From: UBA7702 sp040776805
GTDB taxonomy: Bacteria > Bacillota > Dehalobacteriia > UBA7702
Assembly: GCA_040776805.1 (NCBI GenBank)
Contig: JAXGZS010000002.1
Coordinates: 278,759 to 342,758 of the forward strand
Reading direction: 5' to 3'
DNA: 64,000 nt
The notes beneath the pieces were generated by a model that worked only from the letters and a program-made list of their open reading frames with translations, was not told where the DNA came from and made no database searches. This document shows positions 25,290 through 33,723 of the stretch, one piece after another. Position 1 is the first letter of the stretch. Every line of letters starts with the position of its first letter. A program made the position numbers and the translations under genes.

Positions 25290-27063
25290 AGGTCTGCCAC
25301 CTTTCCGATACTTTGGCTTTGACCGCGTCAGTCATGACAATATCATTGGGCCAGGGACGGGTATGGCCGTCTAAGGGCAGTTTTTTGGTGGCGTCCACAC
25401 CGATACGGCCCCCGGCGTCAGCAGCGTCGAAAAAGAGATCGCGCCGGGCGTCGATATTATTGAAGATCTTCCAAGCCACAAGAGAAGGATCCGTGGGATC
25501 CAGCTCCCCGTCGATCACCACAATCACCCGAGCAAAAGCGCAGGAGGGCGACGAAAATAAAGTATCGATCAGAGTTTTTGCGGCTTTCGGCCGGTCTTTG
25601 GTCAAAGCCACCACCAAAGCACCGCCAAAACAGGCCGCCCCTTTGATATGCGGGTCGTTGGCCGTCAGCTGTTCCGCCAAAGCCTCCGCAGCTGCCTTGC
25701 TTAAAGACGTCAGGGGCAGCGCCGCTGCTTTTGTGGTGGCGTCCACGCCCAACTTTGTGCCGTAACAGGGGTGAGCCGAGGAATGATCCAGGACGTCGAG
25801 AGGCCCCTCCGCCAGCACGAGATCGCGGGTAAAATCACAATGCTCCATCATATCCCTAAAGACGGCGGCATAATCATGGGGATTCCTCTTTTCATCCACG
25901 AGAATGATCATCTTGGTATACATCATTTGCGCCATGCCCCAAAAGCCGTGAAAGATCTTGCGGCTGTGCCCCGGATACTCTTTTTTTGCCGATACAATGA
26001 CGCAGTTATGAAAAACGCCTTCCATCGGAAAGCTGATATCCACAACCTCGGGATAGATCATGCGCAGCAGCGGCAGGAAGAAGCGTTCCGTGGCCTTGGC
26101 CAAATAGCAGTCTTCCATGGGCGGACGTCCCACAATGGTGCAGGGATACACGGGATTCTTTTTATGAGTGACGCAAGTCACGTGAAACACGGGATAATCG
26201 TCAGCCAGAGAATAGTACCCCGTATGGTCGCCAAAAGGCCCTTCCCTGCGGGTTTCGTCGATATCCACATAACCTTCCAACACAAACTCGGCGTGGGCGG
26301 GAACACGGATATCATTGGTCACACACCGCACCGTTTCCACCGGCGCGTTGCGGAGGAATCCCGCAAAGAGCAGTTCATCGACGAACTTCGGCAGCGGCGC
26401 GGTGGCCGCGTAGATGGTGGCGGGATCGGCGCCGAGGACAACGGACACAGGCATCCGGCTGCTCCGGGCCTTGTATTTTTCATAGATGCGCCGACCGTCT
26501 TTATGGATGTGCCAGTGCATACCCGTGGTATTGCGGTCAAAAACCTGCAAACGGTACATACCGACGTTTTGCGTGCCGTCTTCGGGGTCTTTCGTAAAAA
26601 CCAAAGGCAAAGTTACAAAGGGGCCTCCGTCTTCCGGCCAGCAATGCAAAACCGGCAAAGCGGTCAAGTCCGGTTCCTTTTCAACGACCTCCTGGCAGGG
26701 TCCGTGTTTGACTTTCTTCGGGAAAATGCGCAGCAGCGGGGTAAGCTCCGGCAAGGCGGCGAACCGCGCCGGCCAGGAAGTATAGTGAGACATATCGAGG
26801 AGTTCCTCGATCCGCTTGCCCACATCGTCCAAAGACGTCAGCTCAAAGGCCAGCTTTATCCGCTCCCAGGAGCCAAAGGCATTGATCAGCAGCGGATAGG
26901 GGGAATCCTTCACCTTCTCAAAGAGAATGGCCGGCCCCTCTTGCTTCATCACGCGGTCCGCGATTTCCGTGATTTCCAGAGTCCGATCCACCTCCACGCC
27001 GACCCGGCGCAGTAAATGCCGATCTTCTAATATTTTGATAAAGGCCTGCAAATCTTTGTACGC
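25276..27063 (-). CDS. UbiD-family decarboxylase, menaquinone-type (MqnL-like)
   Basis: A 595-residue prenyl-FMN-dependent decarboxylase, longer than E. coli UbiD (about 500) and matching the menaquinone decarboxylase subgroup (TIGR03701). Recognisable segments are MYRLQVFDRNTTGMHWHIHKDG, REGPFGDHTGYYS and FPMEGVFHNCVIVS, which build the prFMN/Mn site. ATG 27063 (MAYKDLQAF) is preceded by GAGGACTGAGG. It heads the operon with the prenyltransferase and importer, under a TTGACA/TAAACT promoter. It needs prFMN from the UbiX homologue encoded 4 kb away on the other strand. Confidence 0.9.
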   Translation of the reverse strand, partial: AYKDLQAFIKILEDRHLLRRVGVEVDRTLEITEIADRVMKQEGPAILFEKVKDSPYPLLINAFGSWERIKLAFELTSLDDVGKRIEELLDMSHYTSWPARFAALPELTPLLRIFPKKVKHGPCQEVVEKEPDLTALPVLHCWPEDGGPFVTLPLVFTKDPEDGTQNVGMYRLQVFDRNTTGMHWHIHKDGRRIYEKYKARSSRMPVSVVLGADPATIYAATAPLPKFVDELLFAGFLRNAPVETVRCVTNDIRVPAHAEFVLEGYVDIDETRREGPFGDHTGYYSLADDYPVFHVTCVTHKKNPVYPCTIVGRPPMEDCYLAKATERFFLPLLRMIYPEVVDISFPMEGVFHNCVIVSAKKEYPGHSRKIFHGFWGMAQMMYTKMIILVDEKRNPHDYAAVFRDMMEHCDFTRDLVLAEGPLDVLDHSSAHPCYGTKLGVDATTKAAALPLTSLSKAAAEALAEQLTANDPHIKGAACFGGALVVALTKDRPKAAKTLIDTLFSSPSCAFARVIVVIDGELDPTDPSLVAWKIFNNIDARRDLFFDAADAGGRIGVDATKKLPLDGHTRPWPNDIVMTDAVKAKVSERWQTYGLD

Positions 27064-27130
27064 CATCCTCAGTCCTCTTTTCTTTTCGATTCCATCCTTC
27101 AATATATTAGGAAGCCATAGGAATAAAGCA

Positions 27131-27160
27131 AGTTTATCATAGTTACTTTGCTGTTGTCAA
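27131..27160 (-). promoter_or_regulatory. Promoter of the UbiD/UbiA/importer operon
   Basis: Minus strand TTGACA (27155-27160), 18-base spacer, TAAACT (27131-27136), about 65 bases before the gene start. Confidence 0.6.
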
Positions 27161-27222
27161 ACAACCGTATCCACCGAAAGGGCCGTCTTAACCTGCGATC
27201 TCCGCCGGGATGAGCTTAAGAA

Positions 27223-27253
27223 AGCCGTTTCTTTGTCATGTAAAGAAACGGCT
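27223..27253 (-). terminator. Terminator of the SLH carboxypeptidase gene
   Basis: A 12-bp stem AGCCGTTTCTTT/AAAGAAACGGCT with a 7-base loop, followed by TTCTT on the minus strand. Confidence 0.8.
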
Positions 27254-27290
27254 CCTTTTCCGTATCAACAACACCCTTTTTAGAGCGCCG

Positions 27291-28991
27291 TCAAACCCCG
27301 TCGGCGGCGTTCAATAGAGCCGCGGAGCGCATGAGCAAAGCGGCGCTTTCCGCCCTTGTGGCGTTGTTTGCCGGACGGAAGCTATGATCGGCATAACCGG
27401 AGATCACACCGTTGGCCGTCGCCGCGGCCACCCAAGCTTTGGCCCAGGCGGCGATGGTATCGTCATCGCTGAAAGACGTTTCTGTCTCCGCGGTTTCTGT
27501 CATTTGGAACGCGCGGCCGATGATCACGGCAATTTCCTGGCGGGTGATATTCCGACCGGGACGGAAAGTTCCGTCGGGATAGCCGTCAATGATGTTGTTT
27601 TCCGCGGCGATGGCAACGTATTTTTCCGACCAGGTACCCTGAACATCGCCGAAGGCCGCGCTCTTGTCGGTTATCTCCAGCAGTTGGCTGGCTGCCATGG
27701 TACGGATCAGCGCCGTGACAAATTCCGCTCTCGTAATGGCATTGCCGGGACGGAAGGTACCGTCGGCGTAACCGTTGAGAGCGTCGTCGTTTTTCAGCTG
27801 CGTAATGGCGTCTTCGGCCCAGTGTTGATCAATATCACGAAAAGCGCAGGGGGCTTCGGCGCTGAAAGAAAACAACGAGGAGACCGTTTTTGCAGCGCCG
27901 TTGGGCAGGTTGAGATAGAACGCGACGGTAACATCGCCGTTGGCATAGGAATCAAGGTTGAGCTTCTGTGTTAAAACCGTACCTGCCTGCATGGGGCTGT
28001 TTTCAAAGGTCGCCACCGTCGTACCGTTCACCTGCCAACCGCCGGAAGCCACAAAGGGGACGGCGGTTTGGGCTACCGTGGCTTTGACGGTAAAATCAGC
28101 CCCCCGACGAATGGCGGGGGTCACGGAAGAGAGGGTAAGGGATGCGGAAGCCGCCGCCGCGTCACTGGTCTTCACCGAGGAAAACCCGTAATCCAACAAG
28201 GCTCTTGCATCGCCGTAGCGGTCGCTGGAATGCATCACAACCGTGATAATGCGGCGGTTGTTCTGTTTTGCCGTCACCGTTATGCAGCTTCCCGCCGCGG
28301 AACTGGTTCCTGTTTTCAGGCCGTCCACACCGGCATAGTAGTCGCTGCCTAAAAATTTATTCGTATTTCGATAGGTCTTTCCTTTAAAGGAAAAGGTTTG
28401 CAGAGACGTATAATTTAGAATATCCGGGTAGTTATTGATAAAATGATAGGCCAAAAGCGCCATGGAACGGGCGGTGACATAATGATCGATGCCGCCGTGA
28501 CAATTGGTAAAATTCGCTTTCATGCCCAAAGAGGCCGCGGTGGAATTCATACGCGCCACAAAGGCCGCTTCCGAGCCGCTGATATATTCCGCCATGGCGT
28601 GGCAGGCGCCGCAGGCCGAGGGGAGCAGCATCAGTTTCACCATGGTATCAACGGTATATTTCTCCCCTTGAGAAAGAGGCACGTTGGAATAACCGCCGGT
28701 GGCGGCGACACTCGCCGCGGCGGCGCTGATCGTCACCACGGAGTTTTTACTGATGGTGCCTTTATTCAGCTCCTCGAAGATGATATAGGCGCTCATCAGC
28801 TTCGTCATACTGGCGGGAACCCGCAAGGTATCGGCATCTTTGGTGTAGTAAAAGGCGCCGGTATCGCAATCCATCACCACGGCGGAATAGGCGTTTACCG
28901 AAGGCGCCGCGGCCATGGCAGGGGCGGAAAAAAGCATCAGCAAAAAAGCGATCAGCAATAAAACAAAAAAATTCCTGCGTATGGATTTCAT
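27291..28991 (-). CDS. D-alanyl-D-alanine carboxypeptidase with three SLH domains
   Basis: A 566-residue secreted penicillin-binding protein (peptidase S11, DacF/DacA type). It has a signal peptide (MKSIRRNFFVLLLIAFLLML... to AMA-A), then the catalytic domain with SMTK (nucleophile Ser and Lys) and DGLKTGT. The usual SxN motif reads S-A-C in LLPSACGACHAMAEY, so the conserved Asn is replaced by Cys. A beta domain follows, then three SLH domains (about residues 395-560; DIDQHWAEDAITQL, DGTFRPGNAITRAEF, HSFRPANNATRAES). SLH domains anchor it to pyruvylated wall polymer. ATG 28991 follows TTGAGGAG. It trims cell-wall stem peptides. Confidence 0.9.
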   Translation of the reverse strand: MKSIRRNFFVLLLIAFLLMLFSAPAMAAAPSVNAYSAVVMDCDTGAFYYTKDADTLRVPASMTKLMSAYIIFEELNKGTISKNSVVTISAAAASVAATGGYSNVPLSQGEKYTVDTMVKLMLLPSACGACHAMAEYISGSEAAFVARMNSTAASLGMKANFTNCHGGIDHYVTARSMALLAYHFINNYPDILNYTSLQTFSFKGKTYRNTNKFLGSDYYAGVDGLKTGTSSAAGSCITVTAKQNNRRIITVVMHSSDRYGDARALLDYGFSSVKTSDAAAASASLTLSSVTPAIRRGADFTVKATVAQTAVPFVASGGWQVNGTTVATFENSPMQAGTVLTQKLNLDSYANGDVTVAFYLNLPNGAAKTVSSLFSFSAEAPCAFRDIDQHWAEDAITQLKNDDALNGYADGTFRPGNAITRAEFVTALIRTMAASQLLEITDKSAAFGDVQGTWSEKYVAIAAENNIIDGYPDGTFRPGRNITRQEIAVIIGRAFQMTETAETETSFSDDDTIAAWAKAWVAAATANGVISGYADHSFRPANNATRAESAALLMRSAALLNAADGV

Positions 28992-29134
28992 AAAAGACAC
29001 ACTCCTCAAAAAATACAAATTTATTATATCATAGGCAAAGACCAAAGAAAACAGGACTTTCCGAAAAAAATCGAAAAGTCCCGAAAAACCTCGCAACGGT
29101 TATTTTTTGTATCTCCGCTTTTTAAAAAGCCGCC

Positions 29135-30124
29135 TCAGATCATGGCGCAAAGCACCGCTTTGATCGTGTGCATCCTGTTTTCCGCCTCGTCGAAAACCAC
29201 CGAATGTTTGCTGCGGAAAACCTCGTCGGTGACTTCCCGGATGTCGTACCCTTTCGCCTGCCATTCCTTGGCCATTTTCGTTTCAAAATCGTGGAACGAC
29301 GGCAGGCAATGGAGAAAGAGCACGTCGGGATTGCCTGTGGCGGATAACAGCTCCATGGTAACGCGGAAAGGCGTCAGCAATTTCACGCGTTGGGGAATCT
29401 GCGCTTCCTCTCCCATGGAAGCCCAAATATCGCTGTAAATCACGTCGGCGCCTTTGATGGCCTCGGGAGCGTCGGTGATCTCAATGGTGGCGCCGGTGAC
29501 GGCGGCCACAGCGTTGGCGGCGGATAAAACCGTTTCATCAACTTTAAGAGCGCTGGGGCCGTAGGCCACAAAATGCATCCCCATTTTGGCGCACCCATAC
29601 ATCCAGGCATAACACATATTGTTGCGGATATCGCCGCAGAAAACGACCTTAACCTCTTTTAACGGTTTGTCGGTATGTTCTTCGATGGTCAGCAGATCCG
29701 CTAAAATCTGGGTGGGATGATCCACATCGGTGAGACCGTTGAACACCGGCACACCGGAGAATTTCGCCAAATCCTCTACGACTTTTTGATCAAAACCACG
29801 GTATTCAATGGCGTCGAACATGCGGCCCAACACCTTCGCCGTATCCTCTAAGGATTCTTTTTTCCCCATTTGGGAGCTGTTGGCGTCGAGGAACGTCACG
29901 TGACCGCCTTCATCAAGGCAGGCCACTTCAAAGGCACAGCGCGTTCTGGTGGAGGTTTTTTCAAAGAGCAGCACCATATTTTTGCCCTTGAGCAGCGGAT
30001 CGTCGCAGATCCCCGCTTTTTTCTTGGCTTTGAGATTGGCGGCAAGATCCAGCAAATAGCGGATCTCTTTGGGAGTGAAATCCATCAGCGTCAGAAAACT
30101 TCTCCCCTTCAGATTGACAGACAT
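29135..30124 (-). CDS. arcB: Ornithine carbamoyltransferase (catabolic ArcB-like by context)
   Basis: A 329-residue cytosolic enzyme interconverting ornithine plus carbamoyl phosphate and citrulline. Carbamoyl-phosphate site STRTR (EKTSTRTRCAFE), VFNGLTDVDHPTQ and the ornithine site HCLPSFHD are present. ATG 30124 follows AAGGAGG. It lies 29 bases after arginine deiminase on the same strand, so it probably works in the catabolic direction, phosphorolysing citrulline to carbamoyl phosphate. Sequence alone does not distinguish it from biosynthetic ArgF. Carbamate kinase and the arginine/ornithine antiporter are not adjacent. Confidence 0.92.
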   Translation of the reverse strand: MSVNLKGRSFLTLMDFTPKEIRYLLDLAANLKAKKKAGICDDPLLKGKNMVLLFEKTSTRTRCAFEVACLDEGGHVTFLDANSSQMGKKESLEDTAKVLGRMFDAIEYRGFDQKVVEDLAKFSGVPVFNGLTDVDHPTQILADLLTIEEHTDKPLKEVKVVFCGDIRNNMCYAWMYGCAKMGMHFVAYGPSALKVDETVLSAANAVAAVTGATIEITDAPEAIKGADVIYSDIWASMGEEAQIPQRVKLLTPFRVTMELLSATGNPDVLFLHCLPSFHDFETKMAKEWQAKGYDIREVTDEVFRSKHSVVFDEAENRMHTIKAVLCAMI

Positions 30125-30153
30125 CGTATCTTTCCTCCTTACACCGAAAGACT

Positions 30154-31380
30154 TCACAGATCCTCCCGCAGCAGCGGCATGCTCATACAGCGCGGGCCGC
30201 CCCTGCCCCGAGATAATTCGGAACCGGGAAGCTCATAAATTTTGATTCCGGCGTCCTTTAAAATTTCGTTGGTCACGGCATTCCTGGCGTAGACCACCAC
30301 TTTACCGGGGGCAATGGCCAGAGTATTGGAACCGTCGTTCCACTGTTCCCGGGCGGCGTCAATCACGCTGTTGCTGCCGCAGCGGATCAATTGCACGTCG
30401 TTGAGGTCCAGCTGTTTTTTGAGAATATCCGCCAAAGATCCCTCGGCGAGGCGGATCACGATTTTTCCTTCTTTTTCCTCGATGATAAAAACGTCCAGTT
30501 GCTGCAGAATATTGGGATGCACCGTAAATTTATCCCGATCCACCATGGTAAAAACGGTGTCAAGATGCATAAATGTACGCTGCTTCGGAATATTGAAGGC
30601 TAAAATCTTACGAAAACCGTTCTCTTCCGACAACAGCCGCCGGGCGAATTTGGTGATGGAGCGCTCCTTTGTCCGCTGGGAAATGCCCACGGCCACGGTG
30701 CTCTCGTTGAGGATCAGCAGATCGCCGCCTTCCAAAGAAAACGGTTCTGACCTATCATACCATATTTTTGTATTTTTATAAAGGGGATGATAGGAAAAAA
30801 TAAATTCCGCAAAAACCGTTTCCCTGCTCCGAGTTACGGAAAACATCGGATGAATCGTGACCCCATCGCCTACGGCGGCAAAGGGATCTCTGGTAAAATA
30901 AAGGTTCGGCATGGGATCCATCACAAAGGGATAATCCCGCGCCGCATTGCGCTGAAAGTCTGTGGGCCTACGGCCCATGACCGCTTCGAGCTCGGTTTTT
31001 CGTACCCCGGCCATGACACCTTGGATCATCTCCTTTTTGGGCAACGCCGAAAAGTACTCCGTCATCAGCGCTTTTTCCCTGGTGGTAAAGATTTCCGTCT
31101 CCTCCAAAACATCGTGGATGAACCGGGCTTTCACCTCTTCATCAACGAGGGCCTCAGCCATCAGATCTTGCAGGTAGCAGATTTTAACACCGTGTTTTTT
31201 GAGGAGCGCCGCAAAATGGTCGTGCTCTTCTTGAGCGATCTTGAGATAGGGAATATCGTCAAAAAGCAGGCGGTCGAGGTATTCCGGCATCAAGTTTTCC
31301 AATTCCCTGCCGGGTCGGTGCAGCAAGACCCTTTTTAACTTACCGATTTCCGAATGGACATGAATGGCTTGTTTTTGCAA
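30154..31380 (-). CDS. arcA: Arginine deiminase
   Basis: A 408-residue enzyme hydrolysing arginine to citrulline and ammonia. The guanidino-modifying signature motifs are all present: YFTRDPFA, SLEGGDLL, TFMHLDTVFTMVD, and the catalytic Cys398 in GGPRCMSMPL near the C-terminus. The frame starts at TTG 31380 behind AAAGAGG. No later Met fits, and the N-terminus (IHVHSEIGKLKRVLLHRPG) is exactly that of the family. First gene of an arcAB pair. Confidence 0.95.
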   Translation of the reverse strand: MQKQAIHVHSEIGKLKRVLLHRPGRELENLMPEYLDRLLFDDIPYLKIAQEEHDHFAALLKKHGVKICYLQDLMAEALVDEEVKARFIHDVLEETEIFTTREKALMTEYFSALPKKEMIQGVMAGVRKTELEAVMGRRPTDFQRNAARDYPFVMDPMPNLYFTRDPFAAVGDGVTIHPMFSVTRSRETVFAEFIFSYHPLYKNTKIWYDRSEPFSLEGGDLLILNESTVAVGISQRTKERSITKFARRLLSEENGFRKILAFNIPKQRTFMHLDTVFTMVDRDKFTVHPNILQQLDVFIIEEKEGKIVIRLAEGSLADILKKQLDLNDVQLIRCGSNSVIDAAREQWNDGSNTLAIAPGKVVVYARNAVTNEILKDAGIKIYELPGSELSRGRGGPRCMSMPLLREDL

Positions 31381-31475
31381 AATGAGGCCTCTTTCCCGCT
31401 GTTTTCAGCAAAACGTACCTTTATTTTGCGGCAAAGGGCGGTTTGCTATGTGAATCCCGGCAGGAAATTTCTACC

Positions 31476-31504
31476 TTGCGGTAAAAAATAAAAGTTGTTA
31501 TAAT
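31476..31504 (+). promoter_or_regulatory. Promoter of the frameshifted small gene; near-leaderless
   Basis: TTGCGG (31476-31481), 17-base spacer, TATAAT (31499-31504). The ATG at 31511 begins only six bases after the -10 box, so the transcript would be essentially leaderless, and no ribosome site is present. TTGCGGTAA at the -35 box repeats the half-site at the ubiX promoter. Confidence 0.55.
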
Positions 31505-31510
31505 AAAGTC

Positions 31511-31794
31511 ATGAATACCACCGCCGTACTAAGAAAAATTGAATCTTTTTTAAAGGGCGAAATCAACGCCGAGGATTTCTCTTACGATTTTCCCGTGACC
31601 TATTCCTTTTACGCGAAACGCCTTGACCTGGAAAATCCCGCCTTTCCTGGCTGATGGAGGAGGAAATGAAGGCGCTCTGCCGCGCTTACGACCCTTTTGA
31701 CTATTATCATATGGACGTTGAAAAAATTTACAGCGAGGCAGCGTTTACCAAAGCGGTACGCGCCGCTTACGAGAAAGCGAAAACATTGACATAA
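31511..31794 (+). pseudogene. Small hypothetical protein gene with one-base frameshift
   Basis: The first frame (ATG 31511) reads MNTTAVLRKIESFLKGEINA... to ...LDLENPAFPG and stops. A second frame picks up at the same place with SWLMEEEMKALCRAYDPFDYY and runs to TAA 31792-31794. Restoring one base near 31640-31650 gives a single acidic soluble protein of about 94 residues. The layout (short helix, INAEDFS, then a Tyr/Asp-rich helix) recalls small immunity-type proteins, but I cannot assign a family. Either a decayed gene or a sequencing indel. Confidence 0.6.
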
Positions 31795-31796
31795 GC

Positions 31797-31832
31797 AAGA
31801 GGATAGCCCAGAACAAGGGTTATCCTCTTTTT
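31797..31832 (+). terminator. Terminator between the small gene and the LRR-SLH gene
   Basis: AAGAGGATA/TATCCTCTT stem with a 15-base loop, then T-run on the plus strand. Confidence 0.7.
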
Positions 31833-31848
31833 CACGACCGCTTTGCCC

Positions 31849-33459
31849 TTAAAGGGAAAGCAGGTAACTGATCATCTTGGCCGCCTCCGCCCGGCTGGCG
31901 CAGGCAGATCCTTTAAAATAAGTTTTCCCGCCGCTGACAACGCCGTTGATGATACCGGCGCGCTGCATGGCCTCAACGGCACCTGCCGCGTAGGTAGGGA
32001 TGCCGCTCTGATCCGCAAAGGCGATGGCCGCGGCGGATTTTGGCAGTTCGATGGCTTTGGCCCGGGCAAGGCGGAGGATCATCACCGCCATATCCTGACG
32101 GCTGATGTTATCCTCCGGCGCATAGTTGCCGTTGCCGACGCCGTATACAATATGCTGTTGGCTGGCCCAAGCGATGCTCTTCGCCGCCCAATGGGAAGAC
32201 TTGACATCTAAAAAGGCACTAACGTCGGCATAGGATGTTAGATCAACACCGGCAGCCCGTGCCAAAATCATGGCGAATTCCGCCCGGGAGATATTCTTGG
32301 TCGGCTGAAAGCAATAGGTGCCGTCAACGTCAGCATACCCGGAGAGGATGCCCCGGGCCACCAGATCGTCGACAAAAGAACCATACCAGGCCCCTGCCGG
32401 CACATCGCTAAAAACGCCGCCCAAAGAAACGAAGGGGAAACCGTTTTCCCCGGCGTAACGCTGTGCCACGGTATATGTATAACCCTTGATCGTCAAATCA
32501 ACGCAACCGGGAGCGGCGCCGGAAAAATCATAACCAAAAGCCTCCTCGCCAATGACCGCGACGCTCTTGGGGATCGTCACAGCGCTCAAAGCGGGACAAT
32601 CGGCAAAAGCGACGATGCCGATTTCCTCAACGCCCTCTTTTAGGGTTATTTGGGATAACCTTGAGCAGAAGCGAAAGGCGCTGTTATCCACCGTGGTTAC
32701 GTTGCCGGGGAGCGTCACCGCGGTTAATTTTTCACAACAGAAAAAAGCACTTTTACCAATTTTTCGCAAGCCCTGGCCTAAAGTCAGAGAGGAGAAGTTT
32801 CCGTTGACAAAGGCGTTTTCGCCAATGGTCTCCACCTGGTCGGGAATGGTCAGGGAGGTACATTGGCAGTAAGGCAAGGCATAATCTCCAATGGTTTTCA
32901 CGTGCTTGCCGATGACCACCGCGCTGATGTTAGGATACGCGCCTTCGGCGAAAAAGAGATAAGGAGGAATGGTCTCAACACTGTCGCCGAAGACGACGCG
33001 CATGCCACTTTTGGCCGTACCGGCATTGGCAAAGACTTGATCGGCAGCGGCAAAATCGCGGACATGGGCGGCGTTCCAAAGGATATTCGTCAAAACGGTA
33101 CAGTCTCTAAAGGCCCCCGTTGCGATATCAGCAACGTTGACGCCGACGGTCAGAGAAGTCAGCGACGTACAGCCAAGAAAAGCGCCCTCGCCGAGGGAGG
33201 TTACGGTATCGGGAATCGTCAGGGCGGTGATTTTGTCGCAGCCCGCAAAAGCAAAGGCAGAAATTCTGGTGACAGGAATGCCGTCAAAGGCTAAAGGAAT
33301 GGTCACATTGCCGCCCTCCCCCTGATAGCCGATGATTGACGCCGTGCCGTCCAAGGTTGCGTATTCGTAACCGCCGGCGATTTGCGCGCTCACCGGCGAT
33401 GCCCAAAACAGCCAAAATACAATGACTGCCCATGTCAGGACGAAGAATTCTTTTTTCAT
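31849..33459 (-). CDS. BspA-type leucine-rich-repeat surface protein with SLH domains (copy 1)
   Basis: A 536-residue secreted protein. Signal peptide (MKKEFFVLTWAVIVFWLFWASPVSA) is followed by BspA/LRR_5 repeats at about residues 45-330 (for example ITALTIPDTVTSLGEGAFLG and LTAVTLPGNVTTVDNSAFRF). Three SLH domains (about 350-536, with SRAEFAMILARA and SRQDMAVMILRL) anchor it to the wall. BspA repeats bind proteins or host and partner surfaces. It is the same length and architecture as the gene 260 bases upstream, so the pair arose by duplication. Confidence 0.9.
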   Translation of the reverse strand: MKKEFFVLTWAVIVFWLFWASPVSAQIAGGYEYATLDGTASIIGYQGEGGNVTIPLAFDGIPVTRISAFAFAGCDKITALTIPDTVTSLGEGAFLGCTSLTSLTVGVNVADIATGAFRDCTVLTNILWNAAHVRDFAAADQVFANAGTAKSGMRVVFGDSVETIPPYLFFAEGAYPNISAVVIGKHVKTIGDYALPYCQCTSLTIPDQVETIGENAFVNGNFSSLTLGQGLRKIGKSAFFCCEKLTAVTLPGNVTTVDNSAFRFCSRLSQITLKEGVEEIGIVAFADCPALSAVTIPKSVAVIGEEAFGYDFSGAAPGCVDLTIKGYTYTVAQRYAGENGFPFVSLGGVFSDVPAGAWYGSFVDDLVARGILSGYADVDGTYCFQPTKNISRAEFAMILARAAGVDLTSYADVSAFLDVKSSHWAAKSIAWASQQHIVYGVGNGNYAPEDNISRQDMAVMILRLARAKAIELPKSAAAIAFADQSGIPTYAAGAVEAMQRAGIINGVVSGGKTYFKGSACASRAEAAKMISYLLSL

Positions 33460-33633
33460 TTCTCCCCCTGTGTCACCTTGATCACTTATGTGCGTTGACT
33501 CATAACCCCATCCTATCCCAATTCGACAATAATGTCAACAAAGTAACATAAAAAAAGCAGGAAGCGCCTATCTTTGACAAAGGAAAGACCTCCTTTTGTC
33601 CCATAAAAAGGGGCTTACCCTTAAAGAAGTCCG

Positions 33634-33671
33634 CAAAAAAGTCGATTTCCGGTTTCAATCGGAAATCGACT
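33634..33671 (-). terminator. Terminator of LRR-SLH copy 2
   Basis: A 12-bp stem AGTCGATTTCCG/CGGAAATCGACT with an 8-base loop and six T on the minus strand. The rest of the 33460-33723 gap shows no gene. Confidence 0.88.
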
Positions 33672-33723
33672 CTCTTTTTGTGGAGTTTTTTAATTCCTAA
33701 GCCCTCATTTTACGAAGGTCTTA

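Noticed and set aside
25771..27015. 414-codon open frame on the plus strand
   Set aside because: It is antisense to the UbiD-type gene; same shadow composition and no family motif.
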